From: Streptomyces sp. JHA26 | Lineage (GTDB): Bacteria; Actinomycetota; Actinomycetes; Streptomycetales; Streptomycetaceae | NCBI RefSeq assembly: GCF_002005565.1 | Contig: NZ_BDJC01000023.1 | Location: forward strand, 1 to 64,000 | DNA: 64,000 bases | Direction of reading: 5' to 3' | Part shown: positions 8,106 to 17,014 of the stretch, one piece after another | Layout: each line of letters begins with the position of its first letter | How positions within the stretch are numbered: the stretch's first letter is position 1 | Translations under genes and position numbers: made by a program | The notes under the pieces: generated by a model | The model's input: only the letters and a program-made list of their open reading frames with translations | Database searches by the model: none | Told to the model about the DNA's origin: nothing

Positions 8106-9035
8106 TCAGACCAGATCCTCCGTGCCGGACTTGCGGATGTAGACGGTGACCATGGCGAGAATCGCGGCCATGAGGATGAAGGACAGTGCCGCGGCCGTCG
8201 GGTAGTCCAGCACCCGCAGGAACTGGGACTGGATCACGTTGCCGATCATTCCGGTGTCGGCCGAGCCCAGCAGGGAGGCGTTGACGTAGTCGCCGGTCGC
8301 CGGGATGAAGGTCAGCAGCGTGCCGGAGACCACGCCCGGCATCGACAGCGGGAAGGTGACCTTGCGGAAGACCGTGGAGGGCTTCGCGTACAGGTCGCCG
8401 GCCGCCTCGTGCAGCCGGCCGTCGATCCGTTCGAGGGACGTGTACAGCGGAAGGATCATGAACGGCAGGAAGTTGTACGTCAGGCCGCACACCACCGCGA
8501 GCGGCGTGGCCAGCACGCGGTCCCCGGAGGTCCAGCCCAGCCAGCCGGTCACGTCCAGGACGTGCAGCGTGTTCAGGGCGCCGACCACCGGGCCGCCGTC
8601 CGCGAGGATCGTCTTCCAGGCCAGGGTGCGGATCAGGAAGCTGGTGAAGAACGGGGCGATCACCAGGATCATGATCAGGTTGCGCCAGCGGCCCGCCCGG
8701 AACGCGATCAGGTAGGCGAGCGGGTAGCCGAGCAGCAGGCACAGCACGGTCGCGGAGGCGGCGTAGGCGACCGAGCGCAGGAACTGCGGCCAGTACTCGG
8801 ACAGGGCGTCCCAGTACGCGGCGAAGTGCCAGGTGACCTCGTAGCCCTCCTCCAGCGAGCCCGTCTGCACGGACGTGGAGGCCTGGTAGACCATCGGCGC
8901 GGCGAAGAAGACGACCAGCCACAGGATGCCGGGGAGCAGCAGCCAGTACGGCGTGAGGCGGCCCCGCCTGCGCGGGGGCTTCTTCTCCGGCGCGGCCGGG
9001 GCGAGCGGCGGCGGCGCCTCGGTGAGGGTGGACAT
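8106..9035 (-). CDS. potB: Polyamine ABC transporter permease (PotB-like)
   Basis: A 309-residue permease with a Pro-rich cytoplasmic N-terminus (~35 residues), then six helices. The first reads WLLLPGILWLVVFFAAPMVYQAS, as in PotB/PotH, and the EAA loop is HEAAGDLYAKPSTVFRKVTFP. The start ATG at 9035 shares its A with the PotA stop (TGATG). A longer open frame to 9389 exists, but it is only an Arg-rich shadow inside potA. Partner of PotC. Confidence 0.88.
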   Translation of the reverse strand: MSTLTEAPPPLAPAAPEKKPPRRRGRLTPYWLLLPGILWLVVFFAAPMVYQASTSVQTGSLEEGYEVTWHFAAYWDALSEYWPQFLRSVAYAASATVLCLLLGYPLAYLIAFRAGRWRNLIMILVIAPFFTSFLIRTLAWKTILADGGPVVGALNTLHVLDVTGWLGWTSGDRVLATPLAVVCGLTYNFLPFMILPLYTSLERIDGRLHEAAGDLYAKPSTVFRKVTFPLSMPGVVSGTLLTFIPATGDYVNASLLGSADTGMIGNVIQSQFLRVLDYPTAAALSFILMAAILAMVTVYIRKSGTEDLV

Positions 9036-10219
9036 CAGGCGGCCTCGCCCTCGGCCGCACCGGCGTCGCCCGTCGTCCCCGCGAGCACGGACTGGGAGGC
9101 GTCCAGGCCGAAGGTGTGCGCCGGGTTCCAGTGCAGGACGACGTCGGCGCCGGGGGCGAGCCGGGCGTCGCGGTCGACGTTCTGGACGTACACCGCGAAC
9201 TCGGGGCAGGCCGCGCAGTCGACCACGTACTGCGTGGAGACGCCGATGAAGCTGGTGCTGCTGATCCTGCCGGTGACGCGGTTGCGGTTCTCGGGGACGG
9301 AGCCGGCGTCGTCCGCGTGCGTGAGGCCGATCTTCTCCGGGCGCACGCCCACCAGGACCTTGCCACCCGCCCGGGCCGGCGCGGAGCACCGGGCGGCGGG
9401 CAGGACCAGCCTGCCGTCGGCCGCCTTCACCACGAGGTCGTCGCCGCTCGCGGAGACGACCTCGGCCTCGATGAGGTTGGAGGTGCCGAGGAAGTTGGCG
9501 ACGAAGGTGGTGCGCGGGTTCTCGTACAGGTCGGCGGGGGCGCCCAGTTGCTCCACGCGGCCGGCGTTCATCACGGCGACCTGGTCGGCCATCGTCATGG
9601 CCTCCTCCTGGTCGTGCGTGACGTGCACGAAGGTGATGCCGACCTCGGTCTGGATGCGCTTGAGCTCCAGCTGCATCCGGCGGCGCAGCTTGAGGTCGAG
9701 GGCGCCGAGGGGTTCGTCGAGCAGCAGCACCTCGGGGTGGTTGATCAGGGCGCGGGCGACCGCGACGCGCTGCTGCTGGCCGCCGGAGAGCTGGTGCGGC
9801 TTCCTGCGGGCCTGCTCGCCGAGCTGGACGAGGTCGAGCATCTCCTCGACCTGTTTCTTCACGCCCTTGATGCCGCGCCGGCGCAGACCGAAGGCGACGT
9901 TCTCGAAGACGTCGAGGTGCGGGAAGAGGGCGTAGGACTGGAAGACCGTGTTGACCGGCCGCTTGTACGGCGGGAGCGCGGTCACGTCCCGGTCGCCGAG
10001 GTGGACGGTGCCGGTGCTGGGCTCCTCCAGGCCGGCGATCATGCGCAGGGTCGTGGTCTTGCCGCAGCCGGAGGCGCCGAGCAGGGCGAAGAAGGAGCCC
10101 CGCGGCACGGCCAGGTCGAGCGGGTGCACGGCGGTGAAGGAGCCGTAGGTCTTGCTGATGCCGGTCAGGCGGACGTCGCCGCCGCCGTCCGTCGCGTCTG
10201 TCGTCTTCATCGTCGTCAC
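9035..10219 (-). CDS. potA: Polyamine ABC transporter ATP-binding protein (PotA-like)
   Basis: A 394-residue ATPase. Walker A GASGCGKTT, Q-loop VFQSYALFPHL, signature LSGGQQQRVAVARAL, Walker B LLLDEP and H-loop THDQEEA are all intact. The C-terminal ~130 residues form the TOBE/regulatory domain typical of PotA/UgpC. Start is GTG at 10219, overlapping the potD stop (GTGA); an ATG three codons in is possible. Energises the PotB-PotC channel. Confidence 0.9.
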   Translation of the reverse strand: MTTMKTTDATDGGGDVRLTGISKTYGSFTAVHPLDLAVPRGSFFALLGASGCGKTTTLRMIAGLEEPSTGTVHLGDRDVTALPPYKRPVNTVFQSYALFPHLDVFENVAFGLRRRGIKGVKKQVEEMLDLVQLGEQARRKPHQLSGGQQQRVAVARALINHPEVLLLDEPLGALDLKLRRRMQLELKRIQTEVGITFVHVTHDQEEAMTMADQVAVMNAGRVEQLGAPADLYENPRTTFVANFLGTSNLIEAEVVSASGDDLVVKAADGRLVLPAARCSAPARAGGKVLVGVRPEKIGLTHADDAGSVPENRNRVTGRISSTSFIGVSTQYVVDCAACPEFAVYVQNVDRDARLAPGADVVLHWNPAHTFGLDASQSVLAGTTGDAGAAEGEAA

Positions 10220-11463
10220 GCCCCAGTGAGCTTCGCGAACTTCTCTTCGTAGGCCGCCTCTTCCTTCGCGCTCAGGGAGCGGAAGGCGCGGGATCCGGCC
10301 TGCATGGCCTTGTCGGGAATGATCAGCGGGTTGTTCGCCGCGTCCTCGTCGATCCTCGCGAGCTCGTCCTTCACGCCGTCCACGGGACAGACGTAGTTGA
10401 TGTAGGCGGCGAGCTGCGCGGCCGGTCCCGGCTCGTAGTAGTAGTCGATGAGCCGCTCGGCGTTGGTCTTGTGCCGGGCCTTGTTGGGGACCAGCAGGTT
10501 GTCGGTGGACGTGATGTAGCCGCTGTCCGGGACGAGGAAGTCGACGTCCGGACTGTCCGCCTTGAGCTGGACCACGTCACCGGCCCAGGCCAGACAGGCC
10601 GCGAAGTCGCCCTTGGTGAGGTCGGACGTGTAGTCGTTGCCGGTGAAGCGGCGTATCTGGCCGCTGTCGACGCCCTTCTGGAGGCGGGCGACGGCCGCGT
10701 CGTAGTCGTCGTCGGAGAAGCGGGCCGGGTCCTTGCCCATGTCGAGCAGCGTCATGCCGACGGTGTCGCGCATCTCGGTGAGGAAGCCGACGCGGCCCTT
10801 GAGCTTCGGGTTGTCGAGCAGGTCGGAGACCGACGTGACCTCGATGCCGTCCAGCGCCTTCTTGTTGTAGGCGATGACGGTCGAGATGCCCTGCCAGGGG
10901 TACGAGTAGGCGCGGCCGGGATCCCAGTCCGGTTCGCGGAACTGCGGGGACAGGTTGGCGAAGGCGTGCGGCAGGTGGGAGGGGTCCAGCTTCTGGACCC
11001 ACCCGAGGCGGATCATCCTCGCGGCCAGCCAGTCGGTGAGGACGATGAGGTCGCGGCCGGTCTCCTGGCCCGCGGCGAGCTGCGGCTGGATCTTGCCGAA
11101 GAACTCGCTGTTGTCGTTGATGTCCTCGGTGTACCTGACCTTGATGCCGGTCCGCCGGGTGAACGCGTCCAGCGTCGGGTGCCGGTCGCCGCTGTCGTCA
11201 ACGTCCATGTACTCGGTCCAGTTGGAGAAGGAGACCTCCTTCTCCTCCTTCGACCGGTCCTCGGAGGACACGCCGCCCTCGCTCTTGCCGGCCGCCGGGA
11301 TGCCACAGCCGCTCAGCAGACCGAGGCCGCCGGCCGCGAGCGCGCCGCCCGCCGAGGCGCGCAGCAGTGAGCGGCGGGTGAGGGCGGCCCTGCCGCTGGT
11401 GAAACTGCGCCGCACGGCGGCCGCTCGGGCCGGGGACGGGCGGTCGGGCTCGTACTGCTCCAT
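10216..11463 (-). CDS. potD: Polyamine-binding lipoprotein (PotD-like)
   Basis: A 415-residue extracytoplasmic solute-binding protein. The N-terminus has a twin-arginine-like export signal (TRRSLLRASAGGALAAGG) followed by a lipobox LLSGC, so it is probably exported folded and lipid-anchored. The mature part starts with VSFSNWTEYMDVDD, the PotD/PotF pattern, and contains DLIVLTDW and YSYPWQGIST. First gene of the potDABC-oxidase operon; the aldehyde dehydrogenase gene lies 55 bp upstream on the same strand. Which polyamine it prefers is not visible. Confidence 0.88.
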   Translation of the reverse strand: MEQYEPDRPSPARAAAVRRSFTSGRAALTRRSLLRASAGGALAAGGLGLLSGCGIPAAGKSEGGVSSEDRSKEEKEVSFSNWTEYMDVDDSGDRHPTLDAFTRRTGIKVRYTEDINDNSEFFGKIQPQLAAGQETGRDLIVLTDWLAARMIRLGWVQKLDPSHLPHAFANLSPQFREPDWDPGRAYSYPWQGISTVIAYNKKALDGIEVTSVSDLLDNPKLKGRVGFLTEMRDTVGMTLLDMGKDPARFSDDDYDAAVARLQKGVDSGQIRRFTGNDYTSDLTKGDFAACLAWAGDVVQLKADSPDVDFLVPDSGYITSTDNLLVPNKARHKTNAERLIDYYYEPGPAAQLAAYINYVCPVDGVKDELARIDEDAANNPLIIPDKAMQAGSRAFRSLSAKEEAAYEEKFAKLTGA

Positions 11464-11518
11464 GCGCGTGGTTGCCCTTTCGGGTGGGTCGGCCGTGGTC
11501 GGCGGCCTGGCGTGACGG

Positions 11519-13054
11519 CTATCGGTCCCCGAAGACGGTGCGGTGCCAGTCCTTGGCCGCCACCGCCGTATTGTCGAACATGACGTGCTTGACCTGCGTG
11601 TACTCCTCGAAGGAGTAGGCGGACATGTCCTTGCCGAAGCCGGACGCCTTGTACCCGCCGTGGGGCATCTCGCTGATGATCGGGATGTGGTCGTTGACCC
11701 ACACGCAGCCCGCCTTGATCTCGCGGGTGGCGCGGTTCGCGCGGTACACGTCCCGGCTCCAGGCGGAGGCGGCCAGTCCGTACGGCGTGTCGTTGGCCAG
11801 CCCGATGCCCTCGTCGTCGCTGTCGAAGGGCAGGACGACCAGGACCGGCCCGAAGATCTCGGACCGGACGACCTCGCTGTCCTGGGCGGCGTCCGCGATG
11901 AGGGTGGGCCGGTAGTAGGCGCCGTCCTTCAGGTCGCCCTGCGGCGCCTCGCCGCCGCACACCACGCGCGCGGAGGAGCGGGCCCGGTCGACGAAGCCGG
12001 CGACGCGGTCCCGCTGCGCGTGGCTGACCAGCGGGCCGAGGTCGGTGCCGGGGGCGAAGGGGTCGCCGACGCGGACGGTGTCCATGAGGGCGGCGGTCCT
12101 CTCCACGAACGCCTCGTACAGGGGCCGCTGCACGTACGCGCGCGTGGCGGCCGTGCAGTCCTGGCCGGTGTTGATGAGCGCGCCCGCGACGGCGCCGTGG
12201 ACGGCGGCGTCCAGGTCGGCGTCGTCGAAGACGAGGAAGGGCGCCTTGCCGCCGAGCTCCAGGTGGAGGCGCTTGACGGTGGCGGTGGCGATCTCGGCGA
12301 CGCGCCTGCCGACGGCGGTGGAGCCGGTGAAGGAGGTCATGGCGACGTCGGGGTGGGCGACGAGGTGTTCACCGGCCTCCCGCCCGGTGCCGGTGACGAT
12401 GTTGATCACGCCGTCGGGGACACCGGCCTCGGTCGCCGCCCGGGCGAACATCAGGGAGGTGAGCGGGGTGATCTCGGCGGGCTTGAGCACGATGGTGTTG
12501 CCCGCGGCGACCGCCGGGAGGATCTTCCAGGCGGCCATCTGGAGCGGGTAGTTCCAGGGTGCGATCGACCCGACGACGCCGATCGGCTCGCGCCGCACGT
12601 ACGAGGTGTGGTCGCCGGAGTACTCGCCGGCCGACTGGCCCTGGAGGTGCCGGGCCGCGCCGGCGAAGAAGGCCGCGTTGTCGATCGTGCCCGGCACGTC
12701 GAACTCGCGGGTCAGCTTCAGCGGCTTGCCGCACTGCAGGGACTCGGCGCGCGCGAGGTCCTCGGCGTGCTCGGCGAGGACGGCGGCGAACCGGTGCAGG
12801 GCGTCGGAGCGCTCGCCCGGCGTGGCGCCGGACCAGCCGGGGAACGCCTCCCGCGCGGCGGCGACGGCCGCGTCGACGTCGTCCGCGCCGGCGAGCTCGT
12901 AGGTCAGGACCTCCTCGCCGGTCGCCGGGTCGACGACCGTGTGCGTGCGGCCGGAGGTGCCCTTCGCCGGGCGGCCCGCGATGTACTGCGCGCCGTCCGG
13001 GAAGCGCTGCCGGGCCGGGAATCGGTCCGGGATGGCGTTGCCCGGGTTGTGCAT
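11519..13054 (-). CDS. Aldehyde dehydrogenase, gamma-aminobutyraldehyde type
   Basis: A 511-residue NAD(P)-dependent ALDH. Visible are the APWNYPLQMAAWKILPA nucleotide/tunnel segment, FTGSTAVGRRV, the general-base motif LELGGKAP and the catalytic Cys in NTGQDCTAATR. The NTGQDC block and the YKASGFGKDMS C-terminus match PatD/PuuC-like aminobutyraldehyde dehydrogenases. It would oxidise 4-aminobutyraldehyde (or its gamma-glutamyl form) made by the oxidase or transaminase encoded nearby, giving GABA. ATG at 13054 is preceded by GAGGAGAG. Probably the first gene of the potDABC operon; its promoter region contains an 8-bp spaced inverted repeat (separate entry). Confidence 0.85.
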   Translation of the reverse strand: MHNPGNAIPDRFPARQRFPDGAQYIAGRPAKGTSGRTHTVVDPATGEEVLTYELAGADDVDAAVAAAREAFPGWSGATPGERSDALHRFAAVLAEHAEDLARAESLQCGKPLKLTREFDVPGTIDNAAFFAGAARHLQGQSAGEYSGDHTSYVRREPIGVVGSIAPWNYPLQMAAWKILPAVAAGNTIVLKPAEITPLTSLMFARAATEAGVPDGVINIVTGTGREAGEHLVAHPDVAMTSFTGSTAVGRRVAEIATATVKRLHLELGGKAPFLVFDDADLDAAVHGAVAGALINTGQDCTAATRAYVQRPLYEAFVERTAALMDTVRVGDPFAPGTDLGPLVSHAQRDRVAGFVDRARSSARVVCGGEAPQGDLKDGAYYRPTLIADAAQDSEVVRSEIFGPVLVVLPFDSDDEGIGLANDTPYGLAASAWSRDVYRANRATREIKAGCVWVNDHIPIISEMPHGGYKASGFGKDMSAYSFEEYTQVKHVMFDNTAVAAKDWHRTVFGDR

Positions 13055-13191
13055 GTCGGCTCTCCTCGATGTCCCCGCGACGGGTCCTCGCGTCAGGAAG
13101 GCCCGCGACGGGAGTCCCCCCTAACGGGGCCGGCGTGGCTCAGGCTCGATGTGAGTGCCGATCCTGACAGAGCACCCAGTCCCCAACAAGT

Positions 13192-13227
13192 GATTCCGTT
13201 GTTGCCATTTGGTTACGCGACGGAATC
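13192..13227. promoter_or_regulatory. Inverted repeat in divergent promoter region, candidate operator
   Basis: GATTCCGT at 13192-13199 and ACGGAATC at 13220-13227 form a perfect 8-bp inverted repeat with a 20-bp, relatively AT-rich spacer. It lies 140-170 bp upstream of the aldehyde dehydrogenase/pot operon and 45-80 bp upstream of the NADAR gene. The spacing fits two helical turns, as for a dimeric regulator. No regulator can be assigned from the sequence. Confidence 0.4.
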
Positions 13228-13269
13228 TGTCGACCAGGTGTCGAGTCACCGTCGAAAAGGACGGACGGA

Positions 13270-13875
13270 GTGTCAGTGGCGCGTGCCAGACTCGCGTGCA
13301 TGGAGAGGATCACGGGGGCGGCGAGGACGATCGACAGCGCGCAGGCGCTGCTCGGAGAGGTCCGGGCGGGCGGGCGGATCAAGTACCTCTGCTTCTGGGG
13401 ACACCGGCCGCTGCCGGACGGCCGGATCGGGGCGAGCTGTCTGAGCCAGTGGTGGCCGTCGCCCTTCACCGTGGACGGGGTGGAGTACGCGACCGCCGAG
13501 CACTGGATGATGGCGGGCAAGGCGCGGCTCTTCGAGGACGCGGAGGCGGAGCGGCGGGTGCTGGCCGCCGCACATCCGGCGGAGGCCAAGAAGGCGGGCC
13601 GGCTGGTGCGCGGCTTCGACGAGGCGGTGTGGGAGCGGGAGCGGTTCCGGATCGTCGTCGAGGGCAGCGTCCACAAGTTCTCCTCGGACCCCGCCCTGCG
13701 GGCGTTCCTGCTGGGCACCGGTGAGCGCGTGCTGGTGGAGGCGAGCCCGGTGGACCGGGTGTGGGGCATCGGCCTGACGGCGGACGACGAGGCGGCGACG
13801 GACCCGGAGCGGTGGCGGGGCGCGAACCTGCTGGGCTTCGCACTGATGGTGGCGCGGGAGCGGCTGCGGGGGTGA
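13270..13875 (+). CDS. NADAR-domain protein (DUF1768/YbiA-like N-glycosidase fold)
   Basis: A ~201-residue protein with the NADAR signature set: FWGHRP, then CLSQWWPSPFTVDGVEYATAEHWMM, then WERERFRIVVEGSVHKFSSDP and the end WRGANLLGFALM. Relatives cleave N-glycosidic bonds; YbiA acts on early riboflavin intermediates, and other members remove ADP-ribose from guanine. The exact substrate here is open. Start is uncertain: GTG at 13270 has AAGGA upstream, while ATG at 13300 gives a 191-residue protein that already covers the domain. Divergent from the aldehyde dehydrogenase gene and monocistronic. Confidence 0.82.
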   Translation: MSVARARLACMERITGAARTIDSAQALLGEVRAGGRIKYLCFWGHRPLPDGRIGASCLSQWWPSPFTVDGVEYATAEHWMMAGKARLFEDAEAERRVLAAAHPAEAKKAGRLVRGFDEAVWERERFRIVVEGSVHKFSSDPALRAFLLGTGERVLVEASPVDRVWGIGLTADDEAATDPERWRGANLLGFALMVARERLRG

Positions 13876-13992
13876 GGCGGGCGCGATGGGTTCGGGAGCG
13901 GCGAGGCGGGCGCGGTGGGTCCGGGGCCGCCGCGGCGCCCGGGACGCCGGGCACTGAGCACTGAGCGGGCATCCCGCGGGGCGGCTCAGCGG

Positions 13993-14928
13993 CTACGTGA
14001 AGATCACCAGGGCACCGAAGCCGACGCCGAGCACGATGCCGGCGGTTCCGCAGATGATGCCGGCCAGGGCCTGCCCCGGGTTGGTGGCTTCGCCCCGGCG
14101 GGCCTTGCCGCGGCCGAGCGCGCCGAAGACGACGCCCAGAATGCCCAGGACGATCGCGAGCGGCCACAGGCAGAAGACGGCGGCCGCGACGATGCCCAGC
14201 ACGAGACCGGCGGTGCCCATCCCGTTGCTCGGCATCGGTGTCATGCCGGGCCAGCCGTAGTAGCCGGGCGGCTGCGGCGCGGCGTAACCGCCCGGACCGG
14301 GGCCGCCGGGATAGCCGTAGGGGACCTGTCCGGGGCCGTCGGGGGCGATGGGCGGCGGGGGGACGGCCTGGTCCTGTCCGGCGTACGGCGGGACCTGGGC
14401 CTGGGCCGGGGCCGCGAAGGGGTTCGCCGCACCGCTCGCCGGCGCGGCCGCTGCGGGCGGCGCGAAGGGGTTCGCCGTGCCGTCCGCAGGGGCCGGGGCC
14501 CCGGGGGTCGCCCACGGCGGCGGCTGCGTGCCCATGGCCGGCAGGGACGTGACCGTCCGTTGGTCGTGGACGGACGGGGCCGACCACGGCGACGGCGCGT
14601 TCGACGCGAGGGTGCCGCCGGGGCCGCCGGGGCCGTCGGGCGCGGCGGCGTCCGCCGGCGGCGCCCACGGATCGGCTCCGGAAGGCCCCGTCCCGGGGCG
14701 CGGGTCGGCGCCCCGGCCCTCGGGCGTCGTCCGGCCGGAGGCCCCCGCGCGGTGGTCGGGCTTGCCGAGGTCCACGCCGGGTACCGCGTCCGCGGTCCCG
14801 CCGGCCGGCGCGGCCCGGGTGCCGCCCCGCTCCCCGTCACCCGGCGGCTGCGGCCGGGGCGCGGAACCGTTCCCCGCGGCCTTCGGCGCCTGCTCGTCGG
14901 CTCGCGGCGGCTGCGCCTCGTCGGACAT
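13993..14928 (-). CDS. DUF4190 membrane protein with long Pro/Ala-rich N-terminus
   Basis: A 311-residue protein. Residues 1 to ~235 are low-complexity Pro/Gly/Ala with repeats of ANPFA-type units and a Tyr/Pro-rich stretch (YGYPGGPGPGGYAAPQPPG). The last ~75 residues form two hydrophobic helices (MGTAGLVLGIVAAAVFCLWP and GIICGTAGIVLGVGFGALVI) around a small basic loop GRGKARRGEATN, the DUF4190 pattern. Such proteins are common in Streptomyces and have no established role. Convergent with the NADAR gene; ATG behind GAGGGG. Confidence 0.72.
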   Translation of the reverse strand: MSDEAQPPRADEQAPKAAGNGSAPRPQPPGDGERGGTRAAPAGGTADAVPGVDLGKPDHRAGASGRTTPEGRGADPRPGTGPSGADPWAPPADAAAPDGPGGPGGTLASNAPSPWSAPSVHDQRTVTSLPAMGTQPPPWATPGAPAPADGTANPFAPPAAAAPASGAANPFAAPAQAQVPPYAGQDQAVPPPPIAPDGPGQVPYGYPGGPGPGGYAAPQPPGYYGWPGMTPMPSNGMGTAGLVLGIVAAAVFCLWPLAIVLGILGVVFGALGRGKARRGEATNPGQALAGIICGTAGIVLGVGFGALVIFT

Positions 14929-15094
14929 GCGCGGGATCCCCTCTGTTCGAACGTCCCGTCATGCTACGGCCCGTCCCCGCCGGGCACGGCCCCGGCCTAC
15001 GATGATCCCGAACCACCGATCAGCCGATCACCCGCGTCCCACGGGACCCGCCCGCCCCAGGGCGGCCCGGGACGCCGTTCCGGGGAGGAACCCC

Positions 15095-16156
15095 TTGACC
15101 GAGCACCTCGTCGACCCCGACGTCCCGCGCGACCTGCACGCCTTCATCGCCGGACTGCCCAAGGCCGAACTGCACGTCCACCACGTCGGCTCCGCCTCCC
15201 CGCGCATCGTCTCGGAGCTGGCCGCGCGCCACCCCGACTCCAAGGTCCCCACCGACCCCGAGGCTCTGGCCGACTACTTCACGTTCACGGACTTCGCGCA
15301 CTTCATCGACGTGTACCTGTCCGTCGTCGACCTGATCCGCACCCCGGAGGACGTGCGGCTGCTGACGTACGAGGTGGCCCGGGACATGGCCCGTCAGCAG
15401 GTGCGCTACGCCGAACTGACCATCACCCCCTTCTCCTCCACCCGGCGCGGCATCGACGAGCGCGCGTTCATGGACGCGATCGAGGACGCCCGCAAGGCGG
15501 CCGAGGCCGAGTTCGGGACCGTGCTGCGCTGGTGCTTCGACATCCCCGGCGAGGCCGGTCTGGAGTCCGCCGAGGAGACGACGCGGCTCGCCACCGACGA
15601 CCGGGTGCGCCCCGAGGGCCTGATCTCCTTCGGGCTCGGCGGGCCCGAGATCGGCGTCCCCCGACCGCAGTTCAAGCCGTACTTCGACCGGGCCATCGCC
15701 GCCGGCCTGCACTCGGTGCCGCACGCGGGCGAGACGACCGGCCCGCAGACGGTGTGGGACGCGCTCACCGAGCTGCGCGCCGAACGCATCGGGCACGGCA
15801 CCAGCTCCGCGCAGGACCCCGGGCTGCTGGCGCACCTCGCCGAGCACCGGATCCCGCTCGAGGTGTGCCCGACCTCGAACATCGCCACCCGCGCGGTGCG
15901 CACCCTGGACGAGCACCCGATCAAGGAGTTCACGCGCGCCGGTGTCCTGGTGACGATCAACTCCGACGACCCCCCGATGTTCGGCACCGACCTCAACAAC
16001 GAGTACGCCGTCGCCGCCCAGCTCCTCGGCCTCGACGAGCGGGGGCTCGCCGAGCTGGCGAAGAACGGCGTCGAGGCGTCCTTCCTGGACGGGCCCGGCA
16101 AGGCCCGGCTGCGGGACGAGATCGACACCTACACCTCCGCTTGGCTCGCCTCCTGA
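15095..16156 (+). CDS. Adenosine-deaminase-family hydrolase, possibly aminodeoxyfutalosine deaminase
   Basis: A 353-residue TIM-barrel deaminase. Zinc ligands and catalytic residues are recognisable: HVH at residues 27-29, HAGE (His210, Glu213), RIGHGTSS and NSDDPP (Asp291/292). The first motif reads HVHHVGSA instead of the HxHLDG of true adenosine deaminases, which points to a different purine substrate. From memory, the S. avermitilis protein from the equivalent chromosomal position was shown to deaminate 6-aminodeoxyfutalosine in menaquinone synthesis; I cannot confirm orthology here. Start is TTG at 15095 with GGGGAGGAA six bases upstream; the far longer open frame upstream is a shadow of the DUF4190 gene. 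Its stop overlaps the next start (TGATG). Confidence 0.82.
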   Translation: MTEHLVDPDVPRDLHAFIAGLPKAELHVHHVGSASPRIVSELAARHPDSKVPTDPEALADYFTFTDFAHFIDVYLSVVDLIRTPEDVRLLTYEVARDMARQQVRYAELTITPFSSTRRGIDERAFMDAIEDARKAAEAEFGTVLRWCFDIPGEAGLESAEETTRLATDDRVRPEGLISFGLGGPEIGVPRPQFKPYFDRAIAAGLHSVPHAGETTGPQTVWDALTELRAERIGHGTSSAQDPGLLAHLAEHRIPLEVCPTSNIATRAVRTLDEHPIKEFTRAGVLVTINSDDPPMFGTDLNNEYAVAAQLLGLDERGLAELAKNGVEASFLDGPGKARLRDEIDTYTSAWLAS

Positions 16157-16899
16157 TGCCCGCCGCCGTGCACGAGGTGACCGCCGTGGCCCACCGCGGC
16201 GACCCCTACCGCTTCCGCGAGAACACGATCGACTCCCTGCGCTCCGCCCTGGCCCGCGGCGCGGACGCGGTGGAGGTCGACGTCCGCCTCACCCGGGACG
16301 GCGTGCCCGTGCTCCTGCACGACGAGACGCTGAAGCGGCTGTGGGAGCGGGACCGGCCGCTGCGCTCCCTGTCGGCCCGGGAGGTGGGCGACCTGACGGA
16401 GGGCCGGGTGCCGACGCTCGCGGAGGCACTGACCGCGACCGACGGCAGCCGCGTGATGCTGGACCTGCCGGGCGGCCCCGGGGAGCAGGCCGTGCGCAGG
16501 GTGGTGGACACGGTGCGCGAGTGCGGCGCGGACGACCGCGTGTACTACTGCGCGGGCGCCGCCGCCATGCTCGCCGTGCGCGCCGCCGACCCGGCCGCCG
16601 AGATCGCGCTGACCTGGACGACGGCCGCGCCGCCCCGGCCCGCCCTGCTGGCGGCGGTCCGGCCGCGGTGGCTCAACTACCGGTTCGGGCTGGTGGACCG
16701 GGCGCTGGCCGAGCGCGTCCACCGCGACGGCCTGCTGCTGTCCGTGTGGACGCCCGACACCCGTCGCTCCATGCGCCGCCTGCTCGCCCTGGGCGTCGAC
16801 TCGATCACGACCAACCGCGTCGACGTGCTGTGTGCGCTGCGCGACCGGGGCACCGCGCCGCCCGTAGGGGCGAACCCGGACAACTCCCGGGTCCGGTAA
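16156..16899 (+). CDS. Glycerophosphodiester phosphodiesterase family protein
   Basis: A 247-residue GDPD-fold protein. Typical blocks: AHRGDPYRFRENT (His, Arg, Glu of the active site), GADAVEVDVRLTRDGVPVLLHD (metal-binding Glu/Asp and catalytic His) and the C-terminal LLLSVWTPDT and VDSITTNRVD. Hydrolyses glycerophosphodiesters to sn-glycerol-3-phosphate and an alcohol. No signal peptide, so cytoplasmic. ATG at 16156 overlaps the stop of the deaminase gene by one base, so the two are translationally coupled. Confidence 0.85.
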   Translation: MPAAVHEVTAVAHRGDPYRFRENTIDSLRSALARGADAVEVDVRLTRDGVPVLLHDETLKRLWERDRPLRSLSAREVGDLTEGRVPTLAEALTATDGSRVMLDLPGGPGEQAVRRVVDTVRECGADDRVYYCAGAAAMLAVRAADPAAEIALTWTTAAPPRPALLAAVRPRWLNYRFGLVDRALAERVHRDGLLLSVWTPDTRRSMRRLLALGVDSITTNRVDVLCALRDRGTAPPVGANPDNSRVR

Positions 16900-17014
16900 G
16901 GGAGTTACCCGATCCCCGGTCCAGGGTCCGGGCCCTCCTCGGCGAGGATCCGGCGTGCCGGGCGGCGCGACGAGGATGATCGACGACCGTCCCGCACTGA
17001 ACCTGGAGTCGTCG

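Noticed and set aside
5673..9935. A 1,420-codon open frame on the plus strand opposite the oxidase and pot genes
   Set aside because: Antisense shadow of high-GC coding DNA; composition is Arg/Gly/Ala/Val-rich with no domain, while the minus strand encodes clear proteins.
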